Below, in pieces: positions 5,986 through 6,179 of a stretch of DNA of 6,179 nt. Position 1 is the stretch's first letter, and each line of letters begins with the position of its first letter. Location: NCBI GenBank assembly GCA_021779635.1, contig JAJYAH010000442.1:1-6179 (forward strand). The letters are read 5' to 3'. The notes below the pieces were generated by a model, which was not told where the DNA came from, ran no database searches, and saw nothing but the letters and a program-made list of their open reading frames with translations. Source of the stretch: Pseudomonadota bacterium. Its GTDB lineage: Bacteria; Pseudomonadota; Alphaproteobacteria; Rhizobiales; Xanthobacteraceae. Position numbers and translations under genes: made by a program.

Positions 5986-6065
5986 GCATGCAGCCAGGCT
6001 GGCGTTGCCCCTTTTGGGGGACGCCGGCCATCCTCTTGTTCGGAACCTGCGGGAGCTTGCGATGA
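5982..6065 (+). CDS. Possible 27-residue bridging micro-ORF
   Basis: ATG 5982-5984 overlaps the DUF1127 stop as ATGA, and the stop TGA 6063-6065 overlaps the acetyltransferase start as ATGA. The frame between is open and would encode 27 residues beginning MSMQPGWRCPFWGTPA and including two Cys and two Trp. A second in-frame ATG lies at 5988. There is no strong ribosome site (only GGCGGG at 5975-5980), so initiation would depend on coupling to DUF1127 translation. The frame runs through the hairpin at 5997-6029, so a translating ribosome would melt it. No family is recognised. It may be a coincidence of an open frame in GC-rich DNA, or a coupling/leader ORF. Confidence 0.3.
   Translation: MSMQPGWRCPFWGTPAILLFGTCGSLR
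5997..6029 (+). other. GC-rich hairpin between DUF1127 and acetyltransferase genes (possible attenuator or partial terminator)
   Basis: GGCTGGCGT (5997-6005) pairs with ACGCCGGCC (6021-6029) through nine pairs including one T-G wobble. CCCC (6008-6011) pairs with GGGG (6016-6019) around a TTTT loop, with a small TG/G internal loop between the two helices. This is 13 pairs in 33 nt, a very stable structure. The sequence after it (ATCCTCTTGTTCGG) is pyrimidine-rich but interrupted, so it would be a leaky terminator at best. It could also be the 3' end of a DUF1127 transcript. Confidence 0.5.
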
Positions 6066-6179
6066 TAGCGCTTCGTTTTGATGACCTGCGGCAACACACT
6101 GATGTTCTGCGCTTGCGTAACGGCCAATCGCTGACGGTGCGTTTTGTCGAGCCGCAAGATGCGGAAGCACTGCAGGATT
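6062..6179 (+). CDS. GNAT-family N-acetyltransferase-like protein, N-terminal fragment (3' end outside window)
   Basis: An ATG at 6062 is preceded at 6 nt by GGGAG (6051-6055), a good ribosome site, and the frame is open to the window edge (39 full codons). The translation includes RNGQSLTVRFVEPQDAEALQ (19-38). A 'G-LTVRFVEPxDAEALQ' opening is typical of GNAT acetyltransferases, in which it forms the first beta strand and helix before the acetyl-CoA site. The catalytic core and acetyl-CoA loop lie beyond the window, so substrate is unknown. It lies 76 nt downstream of the DUF1127 stop on the same strand, with its start overlapping the stop of a possible micro-ORF, so co-expression with DUF1127 is plausible. 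The family call rests on a short N-terminal match. Confidence 0.6.
   Translation, partial: MIALRFDDLRQHTDVLRLRNGQSLTVRFVEPQDAEALQD

Noticed and set aside
1..6179. A defence system, CRISPR array, toxin-antitoxin pair or mobile element
   Set aside because: No repeat-spacer pattern, transposase, integrase, nuclease or toxin-like protein was seen; the genes are catabolic, transport and regulatory.

Overview
The window looks like chromosomal DNA of a GC-rich alphaproteobacterium, most likely Bradyrhizobium or a close relative such as Rhodopseudomonas. The evidence is the strong G/C bias at third codon positions, a palindromic intergenic element of the GCATGATC...GATCATGC type that I recall from Bradyrhizobium genomes, and a DUF1127 micro-protein of the rhizobial type. 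The genus assignment is from memory of these families and was not checked by a search.

Layout. (1) Positions 1-680, plus strand: the C-terminal end of a family-2 amidohydrolase, the palindromic element, then a small stand-alone Rieske [2Fe-2S] protein. This is the tail of a catabolic operon that starts outside the window. (2) Positions 708-5666, minus strand: a complete tricarballylate-utilisation locus. In transcription order it has a LysR-type regulator (tcuR-like), an MFS tricarboxylate/H+ symporter (tcuC-like), an FAD-dependent tricarballylate dehydrogenase (tcuA) and its membrane 4Fe-4S electron-transfer partner (tcuB). tcuA and tcuB overlap by 14 nt. A strong hairpin lies between tcuC and tcuA. 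(3) Positions 5667-5781: a divergent regulatory region with two dyads. (4) Positions 5782-6179, plus strand: a DUF1127 protein, a possible 27-codon bridging ORF that overlaps both neighbours by ATGA junctions and encloses a GC-rich hairpin, and the N-terminus of a GNAT-like acetyltransferase cut by the window edge.

How the genes work together: the symporter imports tricarballylate or a related tricarboxylate, TcuA oxidises it to cis-aconitate using FAD, TcuB re-oxidises the reduced flavin and passes electrons to the membrane quinone pool, and cis-aconitate enters the TCA cycle. The adjacent LysR protein probably controls the set. The Rieske/amidohydrolase pair converges on tcuB and is probably functionally separate. 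The DUF1127-GNAT pair is a third unit.

I found no tRNA, rRNA, CRISPR array, insertion sequence or phage gene. Most of the window is recognisable metabolism. The least explained features are the bridging micro-ORF with its hairpin at 5982-6065 and the two structured intergenic elements at 210-253 and 3242-3279.
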